Positions 34,721-46,465 of a stretch of DNA of 64,000 nucleotides are shown here, in pieces. Made by a program: the position numbers and the translations under genes. The DNA comes from Deroplatys truncata (lineage: Eukaryota > Arthropoda > Insecta > Mantodea > Mantidae). Location: assembly GCA_030765065.1 (NCBI GenBank), contig CM060984.1, positions 102,715,488 through 102,779,487 on the forward strand, given 5' to 3'. The stretch's first letter is position 1; every line of letters begins with the position of its first letter. The notes under the pieces are model-generated. The model worked only from the letters and a program-made list of their open reading frames with translations. It had not been told where the DNA came from and did not search any database.

Positions 34721-34896
34721 AGTTCCGTTTCAACGTAGAGGCTTGTGATATGGATGGAGCGGGCCTACGTTCAACTGTACCTCTTATCATCTCACTGCTG
34801 GATGTGAATGACGAGACTCCTAAGTTTGAAAGGCCGTATTACGAGTTTGTATTGTCCCACAACCACATCAACTTCACTACACCCGCTGTCATCAAG
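34721..34896 (+). CDS. Cadherin exon 6 (EC repeat boundary)
   Basis: Acceptor ATTATGTTACAG and donor GTACCA bound 176 nt; the first two bases complete a Glu codon (AK-E-FRFNVEACDMDG). It encodes FNVEACDMDG (the conserved A-X-D), STVPLIISLLDVNDETPKF (linker) and YYEFVLSHNHIN (first strand of the next repeat, PEN-type Glu not kept). The donor GTACCA is a weak match to consensus, but the phase-0 junction onto exon 7 gives a sensible AVIK-AFDKD strand. Reading through would stop after 12 codons. Confidence 0.88.
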
Positions 34897-35367
34897 GTAC
34901 CACCAGCTCACGTTTCTTTATATCAACATTAGAAACAAATAGCGATTTGCTTATCTAGGTATAAGTTTCGACTACATTTTCTGTTTAGTCAGTTATGTAG
35001 GATTCATTGCTATTCTGGAGCTCCTAATTAGGGTAATTCAAAAGGAAGATGGACATAGGGAGAGATGACAAGTGGTTCTTACTTTTGCAACTCCTTTGCT
35101 TGGGCCGTTCATAACTCGCTAGAGGTAAACTTTTAATTCTTGTAACCAAATGTTGATCAGGTTTACTCAGTAATTTTTCTCTAAAACGCACACCCGTGGA
35201 AAATAAAGTCATATCTTAAACAAATTTTTCTAAGTCCTACACAATGCCTTGTTGACACCATACGCAGCACAGTTATGTAGCCGCTGCAGCAAGTTGTTGT
35301 ACGACATTATTAAAGACCTTCCATGTGTTTTCTCTGTAGCGCTGTGGCAAAGCGTAAGGTACTTCTC

Positions 35368-35870
35368 TAGTTTTTGGAAACATGTCCGTGTGTGTGTCTG
35401 TGAACAGCATAACTCAGAAAGGAACAGTCGGATAAACACCAAACTTGGTATCTTGGTTCAGTATCTTCCAGAGATGCGACACGAAGGTTTTCAAGAAAAT
35501 CCCCCTACCCCAGATTACCCTTTACATGGAACATTTTTCGAAAATTTTAATTTTCTCAAAAATGACTATAACGATTTTGATTAAAATATCATATATATAA
35601 GATACTTTTATGACAAATAAAATGTATATCTCGAATTTTCTGGGAATGTCTCCAAAAGTATTCTTCATTGTGAACGACTTTTGCATAACTGGTAAACCAT
35701 AAGAGATAGACAAAATTTTACTACACAAAAACTGTAGACCGCGTTAAAATACACAATTTATGTAATTTACATTTTTTGTTGTTGAGTGAACCATTTTCGA
35801 GATTGCTTGTTATTCCCTTAAATTTTCCAATACTTATACTTTTTCTCAAATGGGAATTCGTTATTCATTT
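35368..35870 (+). repeat. MITE-X copy, truncated at both ends
   Basis: Starts within the unit at TTTTTGGAAACATGTCCGTG and stops at GAATTCGTTATTCAT, where the next copy begins without a spacer. Confidence 0.85.
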
Positions 35871-36648
35871 ATACTTTCTCTACCACGTATAGTAAGCAGG
35901 GGAAATGTTGTATTCCACCCAAAAATTCGATACCGAGATTTCACCGGAAATACATGTTTTGAGACCCCCTGAATCCAAAAAAAGCATTTTTAGAAACACG
36001 TCCGTGTGTGTGTCTGTGAACAGCATAACTCAGAAACGAACAGTCGGATAAACACCAAACTTGGTATTTCAAGAAAATCCCCCCACCCCAGACTACCTTA
36101 TACATGGAACATTTTTCGAAAATTTTAATTTTCTCAAAAATGACTAACGATTTTGATTAAAATATCATATGTTTAAGATATTTTCATGACAAATGAAATG
36201 TATATCTCGAATTTTCTGGGAATGTCTCCGAAAGTTTACCATAACAGGTAAACCATAAGAGATAGACAAAATTTTACTGCACAAAAAATGTAGATGGCGT
36301 TAAAATACACAATTTATGTCATATACATTTTTTTTGCTGAGTGAACCATTTTCGAGATATTGTTTGTTATTCCCTTAAATTTTCCAATACTTATACTTTT
36401 TCTCAGATACGTTATTCATCTTTTTATGTCCTGGACATGCAAAGAGAATGGAGTGCGCCGCATAGCAACCAGCTCTTAAAAGATTTGACTGTCGCTTAAA
36501 GTCTACCATATTCCCCTTGCACCTACAAGAAAATTAGCAATAAGATTAACATCTCGATTAACATGAAGCATGCGGACAATAAGCGTTTGTAAAAATAGTT
36601 TGTACAAGAGTAGAGAAAGTCATGTGAGTGTAATACATCAGTTTTTTT
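35871..36648 (+). repeat. MITE-X copy in tandem with the preceding one
   Basis: Runs from TACTTTCTCTACCACGTATA to TGTAATACATCAG, with an internal deletion after ACCAAACTTGGTATTTC relative to the 17641 copy. Confidence 0.88.
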
Positions 36649-36734
36649 CTGTTAATAATGTTTAATCAACACATAGTGACTAGTTATTTTCGATACACTG
36701 CATTTCATACACAGTTTTGATAAAGTTGGTAATA

Positions 36735-37215
36735 GAATAGTTATTACGAAGCAAAATACTTGGCTTCACAATTTCATGGTCCCATATCTGTATCTTGTTG
36801 GATATCAAGGGACGGCCGAAGCAGCTTGACGATACACTGAATAGTGCGCAATACACGGTAATACCTGAGAATATTTTGATTCCCTCTGTAGGATGCGATA
36901 TCCTGATGGAATTGTTGAATTCGTACAGAATAATCATTCTGTCCATCATTCCCTTCAAATTGCTTCTCAGGAGGTAGGATATCAGAGTGATAGACTGGCC
37001 CCTGTTCACCAGATTTGAACACTATTGGAAATGTGTAGGCTGCGCTCGAATTTTCCTGCAGATACACGAAGGTCAAAAGGTGGCTTCTGGACACAAATTC
37101 AAGAAGCCTGAAATGTTATAGCTTCGTCCACGTTACTACAGGGATTTAATTTCATCTATAACCCGACAGTTGAAGGCATTATACGTGCTCAGGGTGCATA
37201 CACACGATATTAATT
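36735..37215 (+). pseudogene. Tc1-like transposase remnant (3' half)
   Basis: Plus-strand pieces, in order and in shifting frames: DIKGRPKQLDDTLNSAQYT and ENILIPSV; RYPDGIVEFVQNNHSVHHS (second catalytic region, where the usual QDN Asp reads Asn); and QEA-NVIASSTLLQGFNFIY with IIRAQGAYTRY, the C-terminal end typical of Tc1-family proteins. No ends or inverted repeats were identified. The overlapping minus-strand frames of about 106 codons are shadows. Confidence 0.65.
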
Positions 37216-37419
37216 TTGTTTATTTTTTATGCGTTTTAGAAGATAATATTTTATTTTCATTTATTTCTTTAGTCATTTAAAACGAGTCTTTTAGTAGAAT
37301 TATGTTTTTGTGCGCATAGATATGTTTAAAACTTAAAATGCTATAGTTATAGTACCATGTTCTACACGTCCAGTCATACAATTAACAGCGTATAAATAAC
37401 AAAAACTATACGATATTTG

Positions 37420-37490
37420 AACTGAGGAGCTCATGAGCGTAAGCAGCGCCTTCCTAACCTCTCGGCCAACGAAACGTTGTTTACCGCTGT
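37420..37490 (-). repeat. tRNA-like SINE head fragment
   Basis: On the minus strand, TTGGCCGAGAGGTTAGG resembles an A box and AGTTCAAATATCG a degenerate B box. There is no closing acceptor stem and no body could be assigned. Confidence 0.35.
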
Positions 37491-37675
37491 GTTTTCAGTA
37501 GCTTGTAAGCGTTACCACCGAGAAACACTGTTATAAGTTGACCATTGCGCTCACAAGAACAGACCATTCTACAGTTCCTGCATGAACGTTGTGAACACAG
37601 CTGCTATGAAGGTACACGAGGCCCTACGATCGTCACATGGACTCTGGGAATGACTAAGATGTCCAAAGATGTAAA

Positions 37676-39003
37676 TACGAGGCGTATTCCAAAACTAAGG
37701 TCCCTTTAGTCATAATAACTACAACATCGCTCATAAGACAAGGTTTTTATTGAGAGTAATATATGCCTACATATAAACTTTACTTTTCCACATAATCGCC
37801 GTTCACATCTATGCACTTGCCGTAACGCTGTACTAGCTTCTTTAACCTCTCGGCATAGAAGTCTGCCGCCTAGGACTTAACCAGTTGGTAACGCTCGTCT
37901 TGAGTTCATCGTCGGTATGAAATCGTTGTCCACCCAGCCACCGTTTCAAATGCAAGAAGAAGAAGAAGAAGAAGAAATAGTCGCTTGGTGCCAGGATGGG
38001 ACGGTACGGAGGGTGGTCAAAGAGTTCCCAACGAAACTCTTGAATCTTTTCTTTGGTTTTGGTGGCGTTGTGCGGACGTGCGTTGTCGTGCAGGAGGATG
38101 ATTCCAGACGACAGTTTCCCGCGGCGACGATTTTGGATCGCAGGTCTCGGTTTGGTAAGCGTTGCACAGTACATGTTAGCTGTAATTGTTCACCCATGGT
38201 CCATGAAATCAATCAAAAGGACGCCCTTTTCGTCTCAAAACACGGTAGCCCTCATATTGCGATTCGTGTACGGCGATTGCTTACACTTCTTTGGTTTGGT
38301 GAACCGGAACGGCGCCACTACATTGACTGTTGTCTCGATTCTGCGTTGGTGAATGCTATCCATGTCTCGTCACCCGGAAAAAGTATGGGAAAACAAACTA
38401 TCTTCATCTTGTTTATAGCGCTTCAAAAACTAGGCACTACGCATTCGTTGCTGTTTGTGCTGACCGGTGAGCAGTTTTGGCACCCACCTCGCACAGTGTT
38501 TCCGATATCCAAGCTGTTCAGTGAGAATCCTGTAAGTGAGGTTCGAGTAACTTTTGGAAATTCATCAGCCAGACCACTAACCGTCAAACGCCGATCACTT
38601 CGAAGTTTTTGTTCACTTGCTCAACGATGTCGTCGGTCCGAATACTGGGTCTACCACTCCGCTGTTCTTCATGCACATTTGTACGTCCATTTTGAAATTT
38701 TCGACACCAGTGTCGTACCTGTTTGTCACTCATAATGTCCGGTCCATGCACGAGGCATAACTCACGATGGATGTCCGAAGCTGACGATCCTTTAGCCAGA
38801 AAAAATCTAATCACATCGCGCACTTCACAACTAGCGGCCATTGCGATTTGCTCTCACTAACTGGCAAACGCCTACTGTGTCACACCAACACTGCAGTGTG
38901 TTCCTCAGGAGTCGGTAGACAGCGCTGCAGGCGTGAAACGTCATTCAGGCCTACCATCCGTTAAATATTGTTCACCGGACCTTATTTTGGAATACGCCTT
39001 GTA
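37676..39003 (-). mobile_element. mariner element with intact inverted repeats
   Basis: TA-bounded, 1,328 bp. The left tip is CGAGGCGTATTCCAAAACTA, and the right tip reads CAAGGCGTATTCCAAAATAA in reverse complement. The transposase is on the minus strand. The MITE-X-like sequence after 39003 suggests insertion in or beside a MITE-X copy. It belongs to a mariner subfamily different from the 5.8/14.5-kb pair. Confidence 0.92.
37842..38841 (-). pseudogene. mariner transposase pseudogene (DD34D)
   Basis: An ATG at 38841 opens 85 codons of the DNA-binding domain (EVRDVIRFFLAKGSSASDIH, DKQVRHWCRKFQNGRTNVH, EEQRSGRPS). After frameshifts the C-terminal catalytic part is read from about 38174 down to 37842. 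It contains LLHDNARPHNATKTKEKI, and 34 residues after that Asp comes APSDYF with the third Asp, followed by LHLKRWLGGQRFHTDDELK. A TTC-codon expansion gives a run of seven or eight Phe after APSDY. The first catalytic region was not located in frame. The gene is non-functional. Confidence 0.82.
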
Positions 39004-39007
39004 GTAC

Positions 39008-39128
39008 CTAGGTAGACAAGGTATTAAATATTACCATATCGATATTTCACTGAAAGCACATGTTTTGAGGTCCCATGAATCCCACCAAAAAGTGCTTTTA
39101 GAATAAGGTCTTCGTGTGTGTGCTGTAT
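39008..39128 (+). repeat. MITE-X fragment
   Basis: Shows CATATCGATATTTCACTG, GCACATGTTTTGAGGTCCC and GTCTTCGTGTGTGTG in family order, next to the mariner right end. Confidence 0.65.
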
Positions 39129-39824
39129 GTATATGTTGCTAGAAGATAATTCAAATAACTACTGAGGAGTTGCATACTACAACAGCAAAAATAGTTGATT
39201 CTGAGTTTTGGACTCTGCTTTAGTAACAGTAGTTCTTAGGGAGAAACAATTTGTTATTGAAATAATTAAGAGATATATGCCCCAACCATTATAAAAACGT
39301 TTCAGTCAGTGCAAGTAAAATACATTGAATAAATACATTGATGCACTTTTCAAATTAGGGAGCGTATTTTGTAACATATTGCTTTAGCAGCAGAGTAAAA
39401 GTGTCAAGTATCTCAAAGTTCATTTGTAGTAATATGTTTCCCTTAAGTATTAATGATTTAAACACAGAAAATAGAAGACTATTGTATAAGCAATGAAACA
39501 CAGTAAAATAATGAATACATTTGTAAACATATAAAATCAATAAGTAAACAGAAACTAGCAAAGCGTTTAAAATAAATAAATAAATTAAAAACATAGGAAT
39601 TAAACAATATGCTGTAACGTCTTCAAAATTCATAGAAATTCAAAAATATGTTATATGTATATCGTTTTTACTGCATTCTTAATATTAAATGTATTTATTA
39701 CTATATATTTGACAGAATATCTGCATACATGGGATGGAATAAATAAGGTTCATCTCTAAATCAACGAAACTAGAAACCATTCATTGAGATTTGTTAATAA
39801 CATGGTCACCTATATACATTATAT
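39129..39824. other. Intron sequence, nothing recognised
   Basis: Very AT-rich; the minus-strand frame at 39355-39633 is low-complexity and unsupported. Confidence 0.5.
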
Positions 39825-39948
39825 AGAGTGTATCTTTATTGGAGTCATATATTTGGGGAACTGTTCTTGACATCAAAACAGTGAAAAAGTTCATATGAAC
39901 ATGGGTCTGAAAATCATTTATTTCAGAGTTACAACACAAAATCGAAAG

Positions 39949-40302
39949 TTACAAAAATTGCTCGAAGTGGCTTCTTCTTGCTTCGTTGCATGCAGTAAGC
40001 CTGCGTTCCATGCTCTGGCGTACTCTGTTGAAAATTCCTGGTGTGTTTCGTATTTGGTCAAATCCAGTTTGGATACGTCCTCTCAAAACGTTAAACTGTC
40101 CCCAGACGAAGAAATCCATTGGATTCAAATCAGGCGATCGAGCAGGCCATTCAATGGGTCCTTCTCGACCAATCCATCTTTGCGGAAATCGATCATTCAA
40201 AAACTTACGAACTATCATACTGAAATGAGCTGGAGCACCATTGTGTAAAAACCACATTCGTTGGATGATGTCCAGAGGCACATTATCAGTTAAGTGATGC
40301 AA
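39949..40302 (-). pseudogene. DDE transposase C-terminal fragment, catalytic D to N
   Basis: 117 open codons: MWFLHNGAPAHFSMIVRKF, RWIGREGPIEWPARSPDLN, PMDFFVWG, and a C-terminal helical region ending SHFEQFL. In the family the second catalytic motif is HDGAP(A/P)HF; here it reads HNGAPAHF, so the Asp is lost. The third Asp (PMDFF) is kept. The long frame is a remnant, since the upstream half is interrupted by stops and a SINE. Confidence 0.8.
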
Positions 40303-40470
40303 CTCATTTCTGAGAAACTGGAGATAGGTTTGTTAATTCAGACGCGGAGGGAAGAAGTAGGGATCAATAAGGTGATCATGAATGATTCCACCCCAAAGTT
40401 GAGAGAGAACATCTGTTGATGGTTGTCCTGTCGTACTTCATTAGGATTTTCAAATGCCCAGTTATGAGTG

Positions 40471-40705
40471 TGTCGTCCTCCGGCGGAGGGCGATGGATTT
40501 TTTCGGCCGTAAAAATCCTTAGCATGGCTTCCTTCGGAAGGGAAGTAAAGCTGGTGGTCCCGTGTCGTAGATTTACGGCACGTAAAAGAACCTCAAGCCT
40601 GATAAGGAGGCCTCTGAGCAAAATTACCGGTCTTTCACGCCCTATATAAAATGGGACGCTAAGGACCATAGTAGTTAAAGAGCGTCCATAAATAAAAACT
40701 CAATT
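40471..40705 (+). mobile_element. SINE-A copy, 5' truncated, inside a transposase remnant
   Basis: Matches the body of the SINE at 79-374 in the opposite orientation: GGCGATGGATTTTTTCGG, CTTCCTTCGGAAGGGAAGTA, AAGCCTGATAAGGAGGCC and the end GCGTCCATAAATAAAAA. The tRNA-like head is missing. The flanks share an imperfect duplication (GTTATGAGTGT before, GTATGGGTGT after). Confidence 0.8.
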
Positions 40706-40975
40706 TAATTTAGGTATGGGTGTTATGAAAATTGAAGATGCCGTCGCGAGTAAAACCAGCCTCATCCGTGAATAAGATACAGGTCAGGAAATGGATAAAC
40801 ACAGCGTTGCTGTAACATGCGTTGACAAAAGCGTCTTCTTGAATCAAAGTCCGCCTCATTTAATCTGCACACGTTGAAGGTGATACGGGTACAGAAGATT
40901 TTCATGCAGAATTCTCCGGATAGTCGTATGACTTATTCTTTCCCTTACAGCCATACGTCTTGTAGTTTGTGATGG

Positions 40976-42450
40976 GTTGCACGAAAGAGATTTCTCCAGC
41001 CCATCCATGAATCAAACCTGGGACCCTTGGAACAGTATGCACTTGCTCTGCCAACCGAGAAAGAAGCCGGTTGTCAAGTGTAATGCTACATTAATAAAAT
41101 CAGTAGGCCTACGTAAAGTCGCTTTTTGGGTAGCATGTAAACGGGCCTGGGTTGGAGATGTTAAGCGTGACGTAAACAATCCAAAGGACTGTGCTTGCTT
41201 GTTTACATGATGTACTACTTAAGGTAACAAGCAGGAGGCAATACTTGAACCACATAAGTAGCTTACTGTTCACCTGAAAACATGTGATTTACTTATTGTA
41301 ACATTAGGTTTAAAGACAAATGGCATTTTATTAACAGAGTTTCTCAGCATGGCGTCTGATATGATCGGTTTAAAGGATAAATCTTATTTTGGTTACATCC
41401 TGGATATGCGTATATTTATAGAGTTTATGGTGTATAAAAACCATAGCTCTGCCATGCTGTTTTACCTTCCGCTTTTGAGGATGAATATAAAAATGACACC
41501 TTAATGGAGATATTGTTAGTCTTATTATATGTATTCAACCTTCAGTTAAGTTTTAAGGAATTCCTGTATCTGATATTTGACGAACGATTGAATAACTATA
41601 AGGCGGAAAATGAAACAAAACCTACAGCTTCTTCTGTAAGTGTGCAACATTTCCAATCTTTAAGACTATTGCGGGATCTCTTGAGCAAATTTTCATCCAG
41701 AAAACAATCCCTTCTTTGTAACTGCCTCGTAACGAAAACAGCAGGGCTTGAACCTTAATATCAATTTCATTACATCCAAAAACATGCCACCAATCTTAAA
41801 CTGTTAAATCTTATTATGCTGCACGCTGCCTTTAAATATGAGTTAAGCTTAAGACTGAATAAAACCTATACCAGTTCGCTGTATTAAAATACTTAAAGAA
41901 CTTAAAAACTTACAGATGATGTTTTATAAACTGATTTTTATCTCATTAAGAAATACAAGAAAACTGAACTAGCATAAATTTAAGCTACAAAATACTGGAA
42001 TTCCGCTACATTTTGTTTCCGAATTGCCTCTTCTTACTCTATAAGATATGTGAAAAATACAAACAAAATCCAAAGGATCTTATTCTTTCTTCCAAAATAA
42101 AATAAGTGTTTTAAGCCGTTGCTAACAGAATATATTTAGTAATGACGCTAGTAATTGGATGTTAAGCCTTACACGCCACAGATTTATCACAATTTAAAAC
42201 AGATGTTCCAGTTTAATTTAAACAAGAAGCGACTTGAGATATTTACTGGAACATGTTTCGTGTGTTTTCTGCGAGAACCTCCCCTCCGCTATTGCTCTAG
42301 CCAGTTTCTTTTCGACTACAAAGGGTAGCATGTTGCCATGTTAGGCTCATTGTAGCACGTGTTTTCATGCTGCTTACTTGCTTTCTAATATAACCCGGCA
42401 ACGCTGTTCCCCCACTTCCCTGCTATGAGTGAACTGTCACAAGTTGCTTC
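40976..42450. other. Intron sequence, nothing recognised
   Basis: No supported gene or repeat; short frames such as 41504-41758 lack motifs. Confidence 0.5.
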
Positions 42451-42696
42451 TTGTTTAAATGCTACTGTAAATGGCATGTGCATACTTAGGATACTGTAAC
42501 AATTTATATTTTCTTTCTAATGATTTAAGTCCGGAATATTCCAGATCTTTTCAAAGGAACGTATGCAACGTTCTTGTTTAAATGCTACTGTAAATGGCAT
42601 GTGCATACTTAAGATACTGTAACAATTTAGATTTTATTTCTAATGATTTAAGTCCAGAATGATCCAGATCTTTTCAAAGAAACGTATGCAACGTTC
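42451..42696 (+). repeat. Tandem duplication, 2 x 123 bp
   Basis: The unit 42451-42573 (TTGTTTAAATGCTACTGTAA to TATGCAACGTTC) is repeated directly at 42574-42696 with only a few substitutions. Confidence 0.92.
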
Positions 42697-43194
42697 AAAA
42701 TAATGGTGCAAATGAATTCCTAGGAATTTCGGTATCCAAATTAAGCTGTTAGTTGAATTTTCCTATTAAAGAAAACTTGGAGAATGCTTTGGTTTGGGGA
42801 TGAGCGTCAGTTAAATTCCCCCCTAATCATGGTAGTTGATTTTAAACATGTAAAGGACGACACCTTTTTAAAGAAAGCACGATTTAAAATCCAACATTTT
42901 GCAGTTAAACTGAAATATTGCCTTTTTAAGCAATAACTGGGCATAAACCGAGAGTCGTTCGCATGTCATTTAAGTAGCGGCCAATGAGCCAGGAGAAACT
43001 TTAGGGGAGGGCGGAATTAACAACTAATTGCTCTATCGATACAAATCCCGAACACATCTTCACCCGATGTTAGCGTGAAACACAAATAATCCAAAATTGG
43101 CACAAGGTAGGCATAAGAAATACCGAATACTTATGTACAGTTGATGCTATTTGAGTATATAGATTTAGGGTTAGGGTTAAGAAGCGGAGGGGAA
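42697..43194. other. Intron sequence, nothing recognised
   Basis: No supported gene or repeat. Confidence 0.5.
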
Positions 43195-43510
43195 TTTCGG
43201 TAGGCCTATTCTGCCTACTAAACCTCCGGGGATGAGGAATGAGGTAAGAGGTTACAAAGGGTGGCCAGAACTGATGGCGGCAGGCGTAGCGCAGCGAGTC
43301 CCTAACTTTCTAGGTTGAGCATCTTCGGACGCCCCTACTATGACCCCTAACCGCACGGATAGGTTCGGACAGAAGGTTCTATGTCGGGGTATAAACAGTT
43401 CTCTCCTTAAAGCACATCCGCCGTATGCGTCACACACCGCCGATCAGCCAGCCCCTGACCTAAAAGATGAAAAGAAATGAAATGAGAGGAAATGAGGGAC
43501 AGGAAAAGTT
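43195..43510 (-). mobile_element. SINE-C-related body fragment (minus)
   Basis: On the minus strand it starts CTGTCCCTCATTTCCTCTC, followed by TCATCTTTTAGGTCAGGGGC and a GC-rich segment, like the body of the copy at 5195. The tRNA-like head is absent. Confidence 0.5.
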
Positions 43511-43709
43511 TTGATATTTTATAAAATTATGAGCTTATTAGTTGTAAGCTTTAGAGAACACAATCTCTAAAAAAAATTCAAAAGCGGATTCCTTTGTTTC
43601 GTACTTCTAGCATTACATAACGATAGAATTCATAAAAACATTGTTGTATGTTGCAATGAATGAAATTACTCAAAATATACGTATTAATATTTTTTTTCTT
43701 TTATTCCAG

Positions 43710-43806
43710 GCATTCGATAAAGATAGCGAGGCTCCAAATAACGTGGTGCGTTACGAAATTATTGCAGGAAATTATGAGAACATTTTCTATTTAAATGAAA
43801 TTACAG
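43710..43806 (+). CDS. Cadherin exon 7 (middle of the last EC repeat)
   Basis: A strong acceptor (T-rich tract, then TTATTCCAG) and donor GTAAGT bound 97 nt, ending on one base of a split codon. It encodes AFDKDSEAPNNVVRYEIIAG (calcium-binding DKD and the N-X-X-V/I-X-Y strand) and IFYLNEITG, the LNEXTG hairpin. It joins exon 8 as ITG-ELVIK. Confidence 0.93.
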
Positions 43807-45682
43807 GTAAGTTTCGTAGTTTTGCAAAGAAAAATCAAGGGTAAAGTCACACAAGTGTGCAGTTAAGTGCAGCAGTTGGTAATACTAGCATATTGTGGTA
43901 TTCCGTTGTTTATTGAGGGAGTTAACGCATTCTGTCTGCAAGAATAGCTTTTGATATATTAGATCATTGTCAGCCAACTAGATGCTCTGTGACGTCAGCG
44001 TGCAAGTCTCTTCTTGCGCCCGCCCTCAGCTAGAAGTGTAGGGCGGGTGAGACAAGTGGAAAGGTGAAGTTGCTGTTAGTGGAGGATTAGAGTCAGTGCA
44101 TGTTGTACTCCGTACTTATATAGCTGTAAGCTAAAAGCTTGCCCTTTGCTTTTCTCCGCAACCCTAACCTAAAAATTCCAGAAATACTGTTTTGTCACAC
44201 ATAATTGAGTTGCCTAACTCTACGTTAGAAGTTTACTGTGCTGAAATTATAGTTGAAGTGTTTCACCTCTTTCAGTGTAACTTTTAAGGTTTTTGAGATA
44301 AGCTCCTTAACCACAGAATTGGGTTTTAAGGCCCACATTTTGTACAAAGATGCTACTTGAAAGCCATGTTTGTAGGGCTTTCGTGTTTTTGTTGTAAATT
44401 AAACACTCTTTTAATGATGTACCCATGAATTTGGAAAAATTGCAAAAAATTAAAAGTTTGCTTTTTATTATGTTTACATTCCATACTTTCATTTGGTGCC
44501 TTTGAGTTATTAATATCGAGAACACCTAATTGTCCGTGTGATCTTTTAAGTACTCCTGAACGTTGTACTGTAATTAAAATTCCGATTTTAAATTTAGTTT
44601 TTCTCTAAATGTTTTTCCTTCACATTTTGCATTACTTAAAATGCTTCAAGTGTCAAAATATTTCACCGATTATTTTCTAATTTTTAAAAAAACTTCATGG
44701 ATAATTACTTAAGAGACTCGCATGACTATTTTGGAAATTTTATAATTGATTTATTTTTTATTAAATATTATCATAGCTTGATGTTCATAAAATCGAAAAA
44801 TGCATAAACGCAAAGGGATTATCTTTTTTTCTGACATAGATTCATTTGAATTTAAAAGAAACCTCGAATATGGAGCTCTTTATAATGATCTGTTAAAGCC
44901 AAAACAAAATTCTGAATAGGGTGTATGTAAGCAACCGTTTGACACGTGGAGCACTTTTAATTAACATAATTAAATTAATTAAAACCAGAACAAAAGCATT
45001 GAAATCTCTGAAACAAATGCGCTTACTTGATTGAAATTTTGCATGTGGTCTTCACATTACATTACCATACTGTAATAAAAAATTCGGGTAGCTCAAATGA
45101 AAATTGTACATTTTTAGATCTTTCACAAAGGAAAAATTGTACGAGTACATACATAACCTCTTTTGTTGTGTGTACTGCCGCCATATTAATTCAGTTGTTT
45201 CACGCTCTCACGCTGCCGCTTGTGTTTCCATTTGCAGATGACAACATCGCATTAAGTTTGTATTACTTCGTTATGTTAACGCTTAATTTTCATTGTGAAT
45301 GACCCTTTATGCTGGTCTAGACTGAAAAACTCAAAAGAAGAACTTTATTTAACCAATACTTGGGAGTTACAAAAATATAATAAGTGTAATGCATACAGAG
45401 GTAATGCAAAGTAAATAAGACTTATTTTTCTGAAATGTATCCCACAAAATAATATTATATATATAATACTTGATACTGATTTTATAAAAAACCCTAAAGC
45501 CGATAGCTTGTTCACTGAATTATGTCCATCTTAGTACTTTTCTGTTTATAAACACATGTAACCAATTTTGTATTGTATGATAATGTCGAAATTATTCCTG
45601 TTTGGTAGTCTCCAATTGGCAGCAATTTTTTATCTTGATAATGCCACAGGTTTTACGTATATCACCTGTTGTTAGTCGAGGC

Positions 45683-45683
<1 letters not shown>
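43807..45683. other. Intron sequence, nothing recognised
   Basis: Start of an 18.1-kb intron; AT-rich with no supported gene. Confidence 0.5.

Positions 45684-45713
<30 letters not shown>
45684..45713 (+). repeat. (AAT)n microsatellite
   Basis: Ten AAT units without interruption. Confidence 0.95.
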
Positions 45714-46070
45714 TTCTTTGCTTCCCTTTTTAAGTAAGTATATTTTGTGCTGAAAACGTTATTTTTAATTTCTAATCCATAGAAAAACAAATAATAAAAA
45801 TTATTCTTTATTCTGCAATCCTGAAAATATACACTTTACATGAAACTTAAACTAATATATATTTTACATGAAACTCAAACAACTAAAGATTAACAAATAT
45901 TTCTATGCGCTATATTATCTCATTTCTTAAGTTCTGATTTGTTTCTGCTGTTTGTTCCATAGATTTTTATCACCGGAGTAGGTAAATGCATTGGCTGAGA
46001 GTGAGTCACCAAGCCAGGTTATTGCAGAAACGTGATTTAGTGCGTCAGTTAAAATGAGTACCTTGATATT

Positions 46071-46180
46071 GTTCATATGTGTTAGTTTGGGTGTCATATG
46101 ATATAGTTCATATGCGTTGGCGCCTTATGAAGTTGTTTATAAGCGTTGGTGGCACATGACGCTGTTCATGTGAAGTTCTT
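46071..46180 (+). repeat. Degenerate minisatellite, ~29-35 bp period
   Basis: Units beginning GTTCATATG or GTTTATAAG start at 46071, 46106, 46135 and 46164. Each contains a GCGTTGG-like core and a CATATGA or CACATGA motif. Confidence 0.7.
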
Positions 46181-46465
46181 CGCCTCCTCGATGCGTATTT
46201 CTCTTCTTTCTCCGGCTAGCGTTGAGCAGTGTCGACTCTGTAAAGTCTACAGGGTGTGGTGAAATTATATCGATTACGATAATAACAACATCAGCTTTGG
46301 TGAATATTGACTTTATTATACTGTTATAATTTTGCATTCAGGAACGCGAACCTCCACTTCGTTAATCATCCGTGACTGACCTAGTGATGCTTTGTAGTCG
46401 GCAGTATTAAGATGTATTTGAATAAGTTTTCCCCGCGTTCATAGCCGCGGCCTAACTTGATCGGT

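Larger units (their letters stand above)
39825..40975 (-). mobile_element. DDE transposon remnant (minus) split by a SINE
   Basis: Read on the minus strand from about 40975: a helix-rich part (ILHENLLYPYHLQRVQ, RRRFCQRMLQQRC), then TDEAGFTRDGIFNFHN-like sequence with the first catalytic Asp. The SINE at 40471-40705 interrupts it. Next come WAFENPNEVRQDNHQQ and the intact 117-codon frame 40302-39949. It belongs to the insect Tc1/mariner-related family whose C-terminus reads SPDLNPMDFFVWG. The 5' end is truncated and the inverted repeats are not established. Confidence 0.78.

Noticed and set aside
36680-37094. Two overlapping minus-strand frames of 106-109 codons
   Set aside because: The plus strand carries recognisable Tc1 transposase motifs in the correct order; the minus frames are shadows.
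37917-38735. 272-codon plus-strand open frame, the longest in the window
   Set aside because: It is the antisense of a mariner transposase pseudogene whose minus-strand fragments carry the DD34D motifs.
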